64,000 bases of DNA from Pseudomonas sp. TH31 (lineage in GTDB: Bacteria; Pseudomonadota; Gammaproteobacteria; Pseudomonadales; Pseudomonadaceae), in the NCBI RefSeq assembly GCF_016650815.1, contig NZ_JAEKEZ010000014.1:186001-250000 (forward strand). Direction: 5' to 3'. Below are positions 1-9,073 of the stretch, piece by piece. Position 1 is the first letter of the stretch. Each line of letters begins with the position of its first letter. Position numbers and translations under genes: made by a program. Below the pieces are notes generated by a model. That model saw nothing but the letters and a program-made list of their open reading frames with translations, made no database searches and was not told the origin of the DNA.

Positions 1-807
1 CGCATCAGAAGTTGTATGCGCTGACTCAACCGGCAACAGACCGTTTCAACGGAAAACTCAAGCTGCTCAATGACGGCATTGAGCAATGGGAACAAGCATG
101 GGAAATCGCGAACGAGCAAGGCGATGAACAGGACATGCAGAATGCGGACGTTCAGCGTGCTGAATTCGCAAAAAAACGCGACGAACTAATGATTTTTAGT
201 GAAAGCCTGACCAAATTTGTCCGTACCTACGAGTACGTGGCACAACTGGTTGAGTTTGCTGATCCGACCTTGGAAGCCTTCGCCAGCTTCGCTCGCTTGT
301 TGCGTAAACGCTTGAAAGGGATCGGCTCCGACCAGGTCGATCTCGCCGATTTGACACTCAGCCATTTCAAGATCAACCAGGGCACCTCATTGGGTGGCGT
401 TCTTCCAACGGGAGAGACACCAAGCCTCTACAGCGTGACCGATAATGGTCTGCGGGACGCCCGGGATCGAGAAAAAATACCTTTCGCAATTGATTGAAAA
501 GCTCAACGAAGCTTTTGGAAAGCACATTACCGATACCGATAAAGTTGCCTTTGCGGTGCACGTCTCAGAGAAGCTCCGCGCCGACATCGCGGTAATGGAT
601 CAAGTCCAGAACAACACTCGCGAACAAGCCATGAAGGCAGACCTTCCGAGAAAGGCCATCCAGGCAATTGCAGGTGCCATGAGCAGCCATCAAAGCATGG
701 CCACGCAACTGCTTAGCGACGAAGCGACCAGAGACATTTTTATAACGGTGCTATATGAGTTGCTGAAAAAAGACGCGGGGGCAGATCTTCTCGAACAAGC
801 CAGATAA
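1..807 (+). CDS. hsdR: Type I restriction enzyme R subunit, C-terminal part (frameshifted, partial)
   Basis: This is the 3' end of the ATP-dependent DNA translocase/endonuclease subunit of a type I restriction-modification system; the helicase and nuclease domains lie upstream of the window. The helical C-terminal part resembles the EcoR124-type HsdR tail that binds the methylase core. The reading frame runs from the window start to a stop at 497. The family-like sequence then continues in another frame (KYLSQLIEKLNEAFG onward) to 807. The switch lies at the A run near 474-479: one A fewer, or two more, restores one protein. Given similar breaks elsewhere in the window, I favour a sequencing error over a true pseudogene. 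Family assignment comes from recalled similarity and is fairly confident. Confidence 0.7.
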
Positions 808-833
808 GGGGTTTCACAAGGAACGTGAATACA

Positions 834-1184
834 ATGAGCCAGAAGAAAACCCGAATCCCCCTGCCCCATCCGCCGCCGTACCGCGAAAGCCGAGTCGCGT
901 TCTGGCTGATGAACCTCGCCTACCTGCTGATCACCTGCGCTGCCGGGCTGCTGGCTTATGCCGTCATTGATGGCTTGATCCACGGCGCGATCAGCACGAT
1001 GAATCGACGCGGGCCCAACGTGGTTTACACGCTGGCACAGCAACCGCGGATGTATTGGTTCTGGATTATCTGGCACAGCGTCAGCGCCCTTGGCTTGATA
1101 GCCCTGGAAGCGGGGGCCTTCTGGCTGCATGGAAGCGTGCTGGCGGCCCCGGACAAGCCAAAGCGCAATCGCGCACATCACTAG
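834..1184 (+). CDS. Small inner-membrane protein of unknown function
   Basis: A protein of about 116 residues, starting at ATG 834 with an AAGGA Shine-Dalgarno about 10 bases upstream (a GTG at 825 is the alternative). It has a basic, proline-rich N-terminus and two hydrophobic segments at roughly residues 22-46 and 74-98, so it is probably a two-pass membrane protein with both ends in the cytoplasm. It begins 26 bases after the hsdR stop on the same strand and could be co-transcribed with it. I recognise no family. Confidence 0.6.
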   Translation: MSQKKTRIPLPHPPPYRESRVAFWLMNLAYLLITCAAGLLAYAVIDGLIHGAISTMNRRGPNVVYTLAQQPRMYWFWIIWHSVSALGLIALEAGAFWLHGSVLAAPDKPKRNRAHH

Positions 1185-1331
1185 CCCGCGAGCGCGCCTG
1201 GGGCGCCACAAGACGCTTCAGGCTAATCACCGCAACAGCGTCTGCGCCCTGCCGTTGCTGGCCAGCCAATTGAGGCGTTCCGGCGGGCGACCGGAATCGC
1301 CAGCGAGCCAAGGCGCAAAAAGCCGTGGTTG

Positions 1332-1781
1332 TCAGCTATTACCATTCCAGTGGAAGACCAGATTGCGGGCAGCGCCGCTGCCTACATCCGTCACGTCACG
1401 CCGCACCTCGCCGTTGCGCGTCGCAACAACGGTGTACTTGCCGGCGGGCAGTTGAACGTAAACCAGAGGGCCGGCCTGGGTAAGGGTCAGGACGGTTTGT
1501 CCCTGGGCTTTTTGAATGACCACTTCCACGTCGGGAATGTATTGATTCTGCGCACCAACGGAGAAGGTCAAGTGCAAGTTATAACCCTTGGACTGCTGAA
1601 TGGCCTTTGACTCGTCCTCCCCGATACCGCCGGACAGGTAGCTGATCCCATTCTGTTGCTGCTGCTGGACCTGAACGCCGGAGTTGTCGACCGGATCGAG
1701 GCTGGCGGCATGCGACAGGGTCGGGAACATCAACACGCCAAGGGCGGCGAGTGGCAATACGAGTGAATGAATGTACTTCAT
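1332..1781 (-). CDS. Secreted protein with carboxypeptidase-regulatory-like fold
   Basis: A protein of about 149 residues starting at ATG 1781; an upstream in-frame start at 1811 would place extra residues before the signal peptide. Residues 1-25 form a classical signal peptide ending SHA|A, so export to the periplasm is expected. A glutamine run (QQQQQ) follows the mature N-terminus. The C-terminal half (VEVVIQKAQGQTVLTL... LPAGKYTVVATRNGE) has the beta-sandwich pattern of carboxypeptidase regulatory-like domains. It is transcribed divergently from the hydrolase at 2042. A structural or adhesive role is possible, but nothing shows a specific function. Confidence 0.65.
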   Translation of the reverse strand: MKYIHSLVLPLAALGVLMFPTLSHAASLDPVDNSGVQVQQQQQNGISYLSGGIGEDESKAIQQSKGYNLHLTFSVGAQNQYIPDVEVVIQKAQGQTVLTLTQAGPLVYVQLPAGKYTVVATRNGEVRRDVTDVGSGAARNLVFHWNGNS

Positions 1782-2041
1782 GATGGCGACTCCGGGCTCT
1801 ACGGAACCCAATCGTTACCTTCTTGGATTTCTGACGGGACACCCAAGTTTTAGATTGATTGGAACTTGGGACGACTGCGAATAGGACTACGTGTTGTATT
1901 CCTTAAACCTCGGACGCAGCCGGCTGCGTCCTTCGAATCGAATCGGTATTTCCCGCCGGTTTTTCGGCCTGCCCAATGCCGGATTGTTCACAGCCTGCGC
2001 GAAGACTATTGTTGGCAGCCATCCGCAAAGGTTTGAAGCCG

Positions 2042-3015
2042 ATGAATTTGCAGGACGCGCCCTCACTGGCATCCACTCAAATCGAGCTGTCTCTGCCAAC
2101 CTCCGTTCCCTGCGAACCGTTCAAGGAGCCCGCCTGCGACGGCTTCACCCTCGGCGGTTTCACCTGGCGTCACGCCGCTGCCGACACCACCCGCCCGGTC
2201 GTGATCATCAACGCCGCCACCTCGGTCCGTTGCCGGCACTATTCGCGTTTCGCCGATTACCTGTTCGCCAATGGCTTCGACGTCATCACCTATGACTACC
2301 GAGGTATCGGAGAATCGCGGCCGGCGTCGCTGAAAGGGCTGGACGCTTCCTGGTCCGACTGGGGCGCGCTGGATTTCGAAGCGATGCTCAAGCGCGCTCA
2401 GCGGGAATTCCCCGGCCAGCCGATCGACGTCGTCGGCCACAGTTTTGGCGGCTGTGCGGCGGGCCTGGGGGCCTCCGGGCACCTGATCCGGCACTTGGTG
2501 ACCGTCGGTGCACAGTTCGCTTACTGGCGCGACTATGCGCCCGCCCATCGCTGGCGGATGTTCGGCAAGTGGCACCTGGTGATGCCGTTGGTGACGATGG
2601 CCTGCGGTTACTTCCCGGCAAACGTCTTGGCTGGCTGGAAGACACGCCCGCCGGCGTCGTCCGCGACTGGAGCACGCCCACCGCGCGTTACGAGAAACGC
2701 CCCAGCGGTCGCGTGATCCACGCCAAGCACGGTCGGCTGCCGTTCGCCAATGTCACCGCAAAAACCCTGGCCATCAGCCTTAGCGACGACCCCTACGGCA
2801 CGATCCCGGCCATTGAGCGCTTGCTCGGCTACTTCACCGCCAGCACGACCACCCATCTGCGAATCGAGCCGAAAGACATTGGCGAAGCAGAAGTTGGACA
2901 TTTCGCCTTTTTTCGTAGCCCATACCAAGCCACACTATGGCCCATTGCATTGTCCTGGCTGCAAAGCGGCGAACTGGTCCCCGGCACCCCCGGGCGGCGA
3001 GTTTCACGTAGCTGA
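2042..3015 (+). CDS. Alpha/beta hydrolase (serine aminopeptidase-like), frameshifted
   Basis: A hydrolase of about 324 residues once one base is restored. The nucleophile elbow GHSFGG is clear (frame 1, around 2440), preceded by an oxyanion-region strand (VVIINAATSVRCRHY) and YDYRGIGES, typical of S33/hydrolase-4 proteins that act on esters or acyl groups. Frame 1 runs off after CGYFP at about 2620. The other frame picks up with GKRLGWLEDTP and continues to 3015, through DDPYGTIPAIERLL (acid-residue region) and a putative catalytic histidine near GHFAFF. CCCGG at 2620 should probably be CCCGGG. The start is ATG 2042. The substrate cannot be told from sequence. Confidence 0.75.
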
Positions 3016-3052
3016 GTGACCTGCCCTCTCAACGAAATACGGAACGACGCCC

Positions 3053-3469
3053 ATGGCCTCCGCGAACAAGCAGCAAAAACGCGCCACCCGCGCCAAAGCC
3101 AAGGCCAAGCAGAACCGCACCCAACGGACTGCCGCACCGCTCGAGCTGGACCCGAACGATGACCGCATCGACTTCGAATCGGTGGACCTGACCGAACTGT
3201 TCAAAACCATGATCGACGCCGAAAAAATCAGCCAGCAAGCCATGTGCACGGCGTTCCTCGAAGACCCATTGCTGACACTGGTGTACGAACAGGAAGGCGA
3301 AGAAGGTGCGATGGACTTCATCCTCGCGGCGCTGATCGAGTATCGCCAGTGGTCCGCCGAAGCGGATGAAGCCAGCGCCCTGGCATGGATCGAATCCCCG
3401 GCCTTCCAGGCTGACTACGTGGCGGCGTCCGACGCCATCGCGGCCCAAACACAACCGAAAGCGAACTGA
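3053..3469 (+). CDS. Hypothetical basic-head, acidic-body protein (paralogue 1)
   Basis: A protein of 138 residues that opens with a lysine/arginine-rich segment (MASANKQQKRATRAKAKAK), followed by an acidic helical body. It shares this head and overall plan with the next gene (3475), so the two look like a tandem duplication that has since diverged. It starts at ATG 3053 and sits 38 bases after the hydrolase. No domain is recognised. The basic head could bind nucleic acid or ribosomes, but that is a guess from composition. Confidence 0.65.
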   Translation: MASANKQQKRATRAKAKAKQNRTQRTAAPLELDPNDDRIDFESVDLTELFKTMIDAEKISQQAMCTAFLEDPLLTLVYEQEGEEGAMDFILAALIEYRQWSAEADEASALAWIESPAFQADYVAASDAIAAQTQPKAN

Positions 3470-3474
3470 AATTA

Positions 3475-3927
3475 ATGGCATCCCTGAACAAGCAGCAAAA
3501 ACGCGCCAAACGCGCCAAGATCAAAGCCAGGCAAATCAACATCCACGGCCGCAAACCCGCCGACCTGGACGATGACCTGGGCGACATCGGCGAGCCGATC
3601 CCGGAATACACCCTGGCGATGTTCAGCAAGATGCGCGACGCCGAAGCCATCGGCCGCAACGACATGCTGCTGACCCTGCTGTCGAACCTTGCCGACATCA
3701 TCAGCGACCATCCAGAACTGCTGGACATGGAAAACGCCGACAACGAAGCCATGGCCGCCACCCACCTGGCCGCCGACATGCTGATCGACTACCGCATGTG
3801 GACCGACGGCATGGACCGCGACACCGCCCAGGCCTGGCTGACCGATCCGCAGTTCATCACTGACTTCGGCACTGCGCTGGACAGCTATCGCGAAGCGCTG
3901 GACGCGCAGGAAGAAAAGGCCGAGTAA
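3475..3927 (+). CDS. Hypothetical basic-head, acidic-body protein (paralogue 2)
   Basis: A 150-residue paralogue of the preceding gene, starting five bases after its stop. Both open with MAS-NKQQKRA-RAK-KA and share an ADMLIDYRMW / LIEYRQW motif in the C-terminal half. The two genes are evidently co-transcribed, and transcription ends at the hairpin at 3948-3985. The function is unknown. Confidence 0.65.
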   Translation: MASLNKQQKRAKRAKIKARQINIHGRKPADLDDDLGDIGEPIPEYTLAMFSKMRDAEAIGRNDMLLTLLSNLADIISDHPELLDMENADNEAMAATHLAADMLIDYRMWTDGMDRDTAQAWLTDPQFITDFGTALDSYREALDAQEEKAE

Positions 3928-3947
3928 TCGCCTTTGAGTAGAAACAA

Positions 3948-3985
3948 AAACGGCCGCTTGTCATCACTGACAGCGGCCGTTTTTT
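3948..3985 (+). terminator. Rho-independent terminator, copy A of a duplicated hairpin
   Basis: ACGGCCGCTGTCA stem halves around a short loop (cggccgcttgtcatcactga, then cagcggccg) are followed by TTTTTT. It ends the hypothetical pair at 3053-3927. The same hairpin recurs at 4770-4806, on the other side of vapBC. Confidence 0.85.
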
Positions 3986-4114
3986 GTAGAGCCCACGAAC
4001 GCACCCAGGCCTGTCGCGACCCTTTGTCGTCCGACACGTATATCCCATTGACATATCCCGCCTGAAAACTATCCTTTGGACTGCACAACTGCAGCAAAAG
4101 AGCAGGAGGACAAC

Positions 4115-4345
4115 ATGGAACAAACCACCCTTTTCATGAGCAACCGGAGCCAGGCCGTGCGCCTGTCCAAAGCCGTAGCGATGCCTGGGGATGTGAAGCG
4201 AGTTGATGTAATCGCCATCGGCAGGACGCGAATCATCACTCCCGCTGGAGAGGCCTGGGATAGCTGGTTCGACGGCGAAGGCGTGAGTACAGACTTCATG
4301 ACCGACCGCGAACAACCTCTCGATCAGGAGCGTGAGTTGTTCTGA
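4115..4345 (+). CDS. vapB: VapB-type antitoxin
   Basis: A 76-residue antitoxin starting at ATG 4115, with AGGAGGA just upstream. The N-terminus (LFMSNRSQAVRLSKAVAMP) is the AbrB/MazE-like swapped-hairpin DNA-binding region of VapB. The acidic tail (DREQPLDQERELF) is the part expected to wrap the toxin's active site. The stop overlaps the toxin start (TGATG), typical of translationally coupled toxin-antitoxin genes. The pair probably autorepresses its promoter near 4040-4080. The cassette lies between two copies of the same terminator, which suggests it is an insertion. Confidence 0.9.
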   Translation: MEQTTLFMSNRSQAVRLSKAVAMPGDVKRVDVIAIGRTRIITPAGEAWDSWFDGEGVSTDFMTDREQPLDQERELF

Positions 4346-4752
4346 TGATCAAATTCATGCTCGATACAAACATCTGTATTTTCACCATTAAGAACAAGCC
4401 CCAGGTTGTACGCGAGGCGTTTAATCGTCATCACGGCCAGTTGTGCATCAGTGCAATTACGCTGATGGAACTGATCTACGGCGCAGAGAAATCCGCAGCG
4501 CCGGAAAAGAACCTCGCTGTCATCGAGGGCTTTGCTGCCCGCCTCGAGATCTTGCCTTTCGATTACGATGCTGCCGCTCACACCGGGATGATTCGTTCAG
4601 AACTGGCCAAAGCAGGAACACCAATAGGCCCCTATGACCAGATGATCGCCGGCCACGCACGCTCGAAAGGATTCACCGTCATAACAAACAATCTTCGGGA
4701 GTTTGAGCGGGTACCAGGCTTACGAGTTGAGGACTGGGTTCATCCCGATTGA
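4345..4752 (+). CDS. vapC: VapC-type PIN-domain ribonuclease toxin
   Basis: A 135-residue PIN domain, the usual VapC length. Acidic residues expected to coordinate Mg are present: D7 in MLDTNICIF, E in ITLMELIYGAEKS, and the acidic/serine cluster near IGPYDQMIAGHA and NNLREFERVPGL. VapC toxins cleave tRNA-fMet, other tRNAs or rRNA; the target here is unknown. It starts at ATG 4345, overlapping the vapB stop, and ends just before the second copy of the duplicated terminator. Confidence 0.92.
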   Translation: MIKFMLDTNICIFTIKNKPQVVREAFNRHHGQLCISAITLMELIYGAEKSAAPEKNLAVIEGFAARLEILPFDYDAAAHTGMIRSELAKAGTPIGPYDQMIAGHARSKGFTVITNNLREFERVPGLRVEDWVHPD

Positions 4753-4769
4753 AAGACTGCCTGGAAAAC

Positions 4770-4806
4770 AAAAACGGCCGCTTGTCATCACTGACAGCGG
4801 CCGTTT
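4770..4806. terminator. Terminator, copy B of the duplicated hairpin
   Basis: This is essentially identical to the 3948-3985 hairpin, including its flanks (ACAAAAACGGCCGC... GCGGCCGTTTT). It works for both strands and would stop vapBC on + and the permease gene on -. The two copies form a direct repeat of about 37 bases bracketing vapBC. Confidence 0.85.
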
Positions 4807-4824
4807 TGCATTACGCGGTGTGAA

Positions 4825-6216
4825 TCAGTTCAACACCACCGCGCCAACCTTCTGCAGCTTGCGACGACGGGCCACGAACAGGCCGACCGCCACTACCAGC
4901 AAACTCAGGAATCCGGTCGCGAGGATTTCCACGCGGTGGGCTTCCTGGAACAGCATGATGGTCAGGGCCGCGACGATGAAGATGATCACCGCGTAGGTCA
5001 GGCCCGGGAACAGCCACATGCTGAAGGCGATTTTTTCGCCGCGTGCCATGCGCTGCTTGCGCATACGCAGTTGCGAGATGGCGATCACCAGGTACACCAG
5101 CAACGCGATGGCGCCGGAGGTGGCCAGCAGGAAGTCGAACACGGCGGCCGGGGCCACGTAGTTGGCGAACACGGCCAGGAATGCAGCAGCGGTGGACAGG
5201 ATGACTGCCCAGTACGGCGTGCCGCTTTTGTTGGTGCGTTGGGAAACGGCCGGCGCATCGCCGCGTTTGCCCAGGGAGAACATCATGCGCGAAGCGGTGT
5301 ACAGCGCCGAGTTCAGGCAGCTGGTCACTGCAACCAGTACCACGATGTCGACGATCAGCTTGGCATTCGGGATGCCCATGCGTTCAAGCACCGTCTGGTA
5401 GGAACCGACAGCGGCCAGAACCGGGTCATTCCATGGCACCAGGGCCACGACGATGAAGATCGACACGAGATAGAACAAGCCGATCCGCCAGATCACCGAG
5501 TTGGTGGCCTTGGAGATTTGCTGGCCCGGGTTCTTCGATTCCGCGGCCGCGATGGTCACGATCTCGGTGCCCATGAAGGAGAACATGGTGGTCAGGATCG
5601 CGCCCAGTACAGCGCCCATGCCGTTTGGCAGGAAGCCCTGGGTGTCGAACAGGTGCGAAACGCCGCTGACCTGGCTGTTCGGCAGGAAGCCGAAGATCGC
5701 CAGAATGCCGAGGCCAATGAAACCGATAATCGCGATGACTTTGACCAGGGCGAACCAGAATTCAAATTCACCGTAGTTCTTCACGCTGAACAGGTTGGTG
5801 ACCGTCAGCAGCAAAGTGATGACCAGGGTGAAAGCCCAGATCGCCACGTTCGGGAACCAGGCATGCAGGATGGTCGCGGCGGCGTTGGCCTCCAGCGGAA
5901 TCACCAGCACCCAGAACCACCAGTACAACCAGCCGATGGTGAAACCGGCCCAATGCCCGATTGCGCGATCGGCGTATGTCGAGAAGGAACCGGTGTCCGG
6001 CGAAGCAACGGCCATTTCACCGAGCATGCGCATCACCAGCACAACCAGTGCACCGGCGGCGGCGTAGGCCAACAGCACAGCCGGGCCGGCAGCGGCGATG
6101 GCATGACCCGAGCCAACAAACAGGCCGGCGCCAATAACACCAGCGATCGACAACATAGTCACATGACGCGGTTTGAGCCCCTGTTCGAGGCCATTAGAGC
6201 TTTGGGTGCTGCTCAT
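4825..6216 (-). CDS. gabP: Amino-acid permease, GABA permease type
   Basis: A 463-residue APC-superfamily transporter of about twelve transmembrane helices. The first helix carries the unwound substrate-binding motif (SIAGVIGAGLFVGSG), followed by GPAVLLAYAAAG and TGSFSTYADRAIGHWAGF, all typical of the AAT family. Overall it most resembles Pseudomonas GabP, which imports 4-aminobutyrate by proton symport; a related substrate such as proline or another amino acid is possible. The start is ATG 6216. The gene is monocistronic and ends at the bidirectional hairpin at 4770-4806. Confidence 0.8.
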   Translation of the reverse strand: MSSTQSSNGLEQGLKPRHVTMLSIAGVIGAGLFVGSGHAIAAAGPAVLLAYAAAGALVVLVMRMLGEMAVASPDTGSFSTYADRAIGHWAGFTIGWLYWWFWVLVIPLEANAAATILHAWFPNVAIWAFTLVITLLLTVTNLFSVKNYGEFEFWFALVKVIAIIGFIGLGILAIFGFLPNSQVSGVSHLFDTQGFLPNGMGAVLGAILTTMFSFMGTEIVTIAAAESKNPGQQISKATNSVIWRIGLFYLVSIFIVVALVPWNDPVLAAVGSYQTVLERMGIPNAKLIVDIVVLVAVTSCLNSALYTASRMMFSLGKRGDAPAVSQRTNKSGTPYWAVILSTAAAFLAVFANYVAPAAVFDFLLATSGAIALLVYLVIAISQLRMRKQRMARGEKIAFSMWLFPGLTYAVIIFIVAALTIMLFQEAHRVEILATGFLSLLVVAVGLFVARRRKLQKVGAVVLN

Positions 6217-6766
6217 TGAAACTACCTTTGCAAGGAAAGCGATTCAGTCCACCGCGTCTGGCATTTCTTTCTCGTAAAAAGAATCCAACGGGGCGTTCCG
6301 TATTCTGCACGCAATAATTGCGCCAAAATGTTACAGAGTCCCGCGAACCGCGGCTCTTAGCCTGACCGGACAGTCATCGCAAGTCATTGAGATTAATGGC
6401 AATTTGCCAGAGCGTTACCCAGCGACCCACTTCATGGATAAATCGGCGCACCATAAACACACTTAAAAAATTCGCGACGCACAATAAAAGTGCAGATCCG
6501 CAACGTTTGTCCGGTTAGCGCTTCCAACACCCCGCCAAAGCTGGCAACATCGCGCCTTTTTTACGTGACACCCGCGTGGCGTCTGGTTCAAACGGCTGTT
6601 CGGTTGATAGCAGCGCGACAGTCTGCTGTACCGATGCGACAACTTGCCACATGCCATCCGTTTACCGCCCGTAGCGCTGTTGGCTGCCATTCGAACGCTA
6701 TGCTAGCTTGGCCGCCTCGCCAGGAAGGCCGCCAACAGCAGGAGCGAAACACTATGAGGAACGCAC
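6217..6766. other. Long divergent intergenic region
   Basis: These 550 bases separate the permease gene (-) from the ABC operon (+). They must hold both promoters. I see no convincing gene here: the small open frames have no Shine-Dalgarno and unusual composition. An AT-rich stretch around 6450-6490 and a pre-start segment with CAGGAGCG at 6739-6746 are the only notable points. Confidence 0.5.
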
Positions 6767-7540
6767 ATGGCTGAGGCCACGCCCGCGCTTGAAATCCGCA
6801 ACTTGCACAAACGCTACGGACAGCTTGAGGTGCTCAAAGGCATCTCGCTGACCGCCCGCGACGGCGATGTGATCTCGATCCTGGGTTCCTCCGGTTCTGG
6901 CAAGTCCACGTTCCTGCGTTGCATCAACCTGCTGGAAAACCCGCATCAGGGCCAGATCCTGGTGGCCGGCGAAGAACTCAAACTCAAAGCCGCGAAGAAC
7001 GGCGAACTGGTTGCCGCCGACGGCAAGCAGATCAATCGCCTGCGCAGCGAGATCGGTTTTGTGTTTCAAAACTTTAATCTCTGGCCGCACATGAGCGTGC
7101 TCGACAACATCATCGAAGCCCCGCGCCGGGTGCTCGGCCAAAGCAAAGCCGAAGCCATCGAAGTCGCCGAAGCCTTGCTGGCCAAGGTCGGCATCGCCGA
7201 CAAGCGCCATGCGTACCCGGCGCAGTTGTCCGGCGGTCAGCAACAACGGGCGGCGATTGCCCGCACGCTGGCGATGCAACCCAAGGTGATCCTGTTCGAC
7301 GAGCCGACTTCGGCCCTTGACCCGGAAATGGTCCAGGAAGTACTTAATGTCATCCGCGCACTGGCCGAAGAAGGCCGCACCATGCTGCTCGTGACCCACG
7401 AAATGGGTTTTGCCCGCCAGGTGTCCAGCGAAGTGGTGTTCCTCCACCAAGGCCTGATCGAAGAGCAAGGATCGCCACAGCAGGTGTTCGAAAACCCGCT
7501 TTCGGCGCGCTGCAAACAATTCATGTCCAGCAACCGCTAA
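6767..7540 (+). CDS. Polar amino-acid ABC transporter ATP-binding protein
   Basis: A 257-residue HisP/GlnQ-type ATPase that powers uptake of a polar or basic amino acid. It has Walker A (GSSGSGKST), a Q-loop (FQNFNLWPHMSV), the signature LSGGQQQR, Walker B (VILFDEPTSALD) and the H-loop (LVTHEMGF). The start is ATG 6767. It is the first gene of an operon ordered ATPase, binding protein, permease, permease, which is one common arrangement for histidine/arginine/ornithine-type systems in Pseudomonas. The substrate cannot be fixed from sequence. Confidence 0.92.
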   Translation: MAEATPALEIRNLHKRYGQLEVLKGISLTARDGDVISILGSSGSGKSTFLRCINLLENPHQGQILVAGEELKLKAAKNGELVAADGKQINRLRSEIGFVFQNFNLWPHMSVLDNIIEAPRRVLGQSKAEAIEVAEALLAKVGIADKRHAYPAQLSGGQQQRAAIARTLAMQPKVILFDEPTSALDPEMVQEVLNVIRALAEEGRTMLLVTHEMGFARQVSSEVVFLHQGLIEEQGSPQQVFENPLSARCKQFMSSNR

Positions 7541-7553
7541 CGGAGCTACCCGC

Positions 7554-8299
7554 ATGCAGAACTACAAAAAATCTTCCTGGCTGCCGCCGTCACCCTGGCG
7601 TTCAGCGCCGGTGCCGCCGCCGAAACCTTGAAGATGGGCATCGAAGCGGCCTACCCGCCGTTCAACAATAAAGATGCCAGTGGCAATGTCGTCGGCTTCG
7701 ACAAAGAAATCGGCGACGCCCTGTGCGCCAAGATGAAAGTCGAATGCACCGTGGTCACCTCTGACTGGGACGGCATCATCCCGGCCCTGAACGCCAAGAA
7801 GTTCGACTTCCTGATCTCCTCGATGTCGATCACCGACGAGCGCAAGCAAGCGGTGGACTTCACCGACCCGTACTACTCCAACAAGCTGCAATTCATCGCC
7901 AAGAAAGACGTCGACTTCAAAACCGACAAGGCTTCCCTGCAAGGCAAAGTGATCGGCGCACAACGTGCGACCCTCGCCGGCACCTGGATGGAAGACCACA
8001 TGGAAGGCGTTGAAACAAAACTCTATGACACCCAGGAAAACGCCTACCTGGACCTGACCTCCGGTCGCCTGGACGGCATCCTCGCGGACAAATACGTCAA
8101 CTACGAGTGGCTGAAAAGCGACGCCGGCCGCCCTTACGAATTCAAAGGCGACCCGGTGGAAGAAAGCGACAAGATCGGTATCGCTGTACGTAAAGGCGAC
8201 CCGATTCGCGCGAAGCTGAACCTTGCCCTGAAAGAAATCGTTGAAGACGGCACCTACAAGAAAATCAACGACAAGTACTTCCCTTTCAGCATCTATTGA
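7554..8299 (+). CDS. Periplasmic amino-acid-binding protein of the ABC transporter, frameshifted at the signal peptide
   Basis: An SBP family 3 protein (lysine/arginine/ornithine or histidine type). The ATG at 7554 opens MQNYKK; restoring one A in the A6 run at 7565-7570 gives a normal signal peptide (IFLAAAVTLAFSAGAAA|E) joined to the 7628-8299 frame. The mature part has YPPFNNKDASGNVVGFD, SDWDGIIPALNAKKFD and MSITDERKQAVDFTDPYY, the standard ligand-pocket motifs. The break is probably a sequencing error. The gene lies 13 bases after the ATPase gene. Confidence 0.88.
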
Positions 8300-8313
8300 T
8301 TCTGACCTGCCTG

Positions 8314-8341
8314 ACCGGCGCCGTTCGCTGACGGCGCCGGT
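8314..8341 (+). terminator. Intercistronic stem-loop after the binding-protein gene
   Basis: An 11-bp perfect stem (ACCGGCGCCGT / ACGGCGCCGGT) has a six-base loop and no T run. Such hairpins after the binding-protein gene commonly stabilise its mRNA or reduce read-through into the permease genes, which would give high binding protein and low permease levels. The role is inferred. Confidence 0.65.
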
Positions 8342-8377
8342 CCCTGGCATTGCCTGCCGCGATTTGAAAAGAAATCC

Positions 8378-9073
8378 ATGATTATCGACCTCTACGGATT
8401 CGGCCCGGCGCTCGCCGCTGGCGCGCTGATGACTGTGAAACTGGCACTCTCGGCCCTGTGCCTGGGGCTGGTACTCGGTCTGCTCGGCGCCTTGGCCAAG
8501 ACTTCCCCGCACAAGCCGTTGCAATGGCTGGGCGGCACGTATTCGACCCTGGTTCGCGGTATCCCGGAATTACTCTGGGTGCTGTTGATCTACTTCGGCA
8601 CCGTCAACCTGATGCGCGCCCTGGGCGAGTTTTTCGGCAACCCCGACCTCGCACTCAACGCCTTCGCCGCTGGCGTGATCGCGCTGGGCCTGTGCTTCGG
8701 CGCCTACGCCACGGAAGTGTTTCGCGGCGCGATTCTGGCGATCCCCAAAGGTCACCGTGAAGCCGGCGTGGCCTTGGGCATGTCGAAATTCCGGATCTTC
8801 ACCAAGCTGATCATGCCGCAAATGTGGCGCATCGCCCTGCCGGGCCTGGGCAATCTGTTCATGATCCTGATGAAAGACACCGCGCTGGTGTCGGTGATCG
8901 GCCTGGAAGAAATCATGCGTCATGCGCAAATCGGCGTGACCGTCTCCAAGCAGCCGTTCACCTTCTTTATGGTCGCTGCATTCATGTACCTGGGCCTGAC
9001 CATCCTGGCCATGACCGGCATGTACTTTCTGGAACGACGCGCCGCTCGCGGCTTTGCGAGGAGCGCCTCATGA
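8378..9073 (+). CDS. Amino-acid ABC transporter permease (HisQ type)
   Basis: A 231-residue inner-membrane permease with about five helices. It has the cytoplasmic EAA loop (HREAGVALGMSKFRIFTKLIMPQ) that docks on the ATPase, and the typical motif YSTLVRGIPELLWVLLIYFG. The start is ATG 8378, about 40 bases after the intercistronic hairpin. Its stop overlaps the start of the next permease (ATGA), so the two are translationally coupled and form the heterodimeric channel. Confidence 0.9.
   Translation: MIIDLYGFGPALAAGALMTVKLALSALCLGLVLGLLGALAKTSPHKPLQWLGGTYSTLVRGIPELLWVLLIYFGTVNLMRALGEFFGNPDLALNAFAAGVIALGLCFGAYATEVFRGAILAIPKGHREAGVALGMSKFRIFTKLIMPQMWRIALPGLGNLFMILMKDTALVSVIGLEEIMRHAQIGVTVSKQPFTFFMVAAFMYLGLTILAMTGMYFLERRAARGFARSAS

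Noticed and set aside
4936..6219. A 427-codon open frame on the plus strand opposite the permease gene
   Set aside because: Composition is histidine/glutamine/aspartate-rich as expected for the antisense of a GC-rich membrane-protein gene; no start signal. The minus-strand permease is clearly real.
7562..8524. Long minus-strand open frame opposite the ABC binding protein
   Set aside because: Mirror frame of a high-GC gene; no family motifs and no Shine-Dalgarno.
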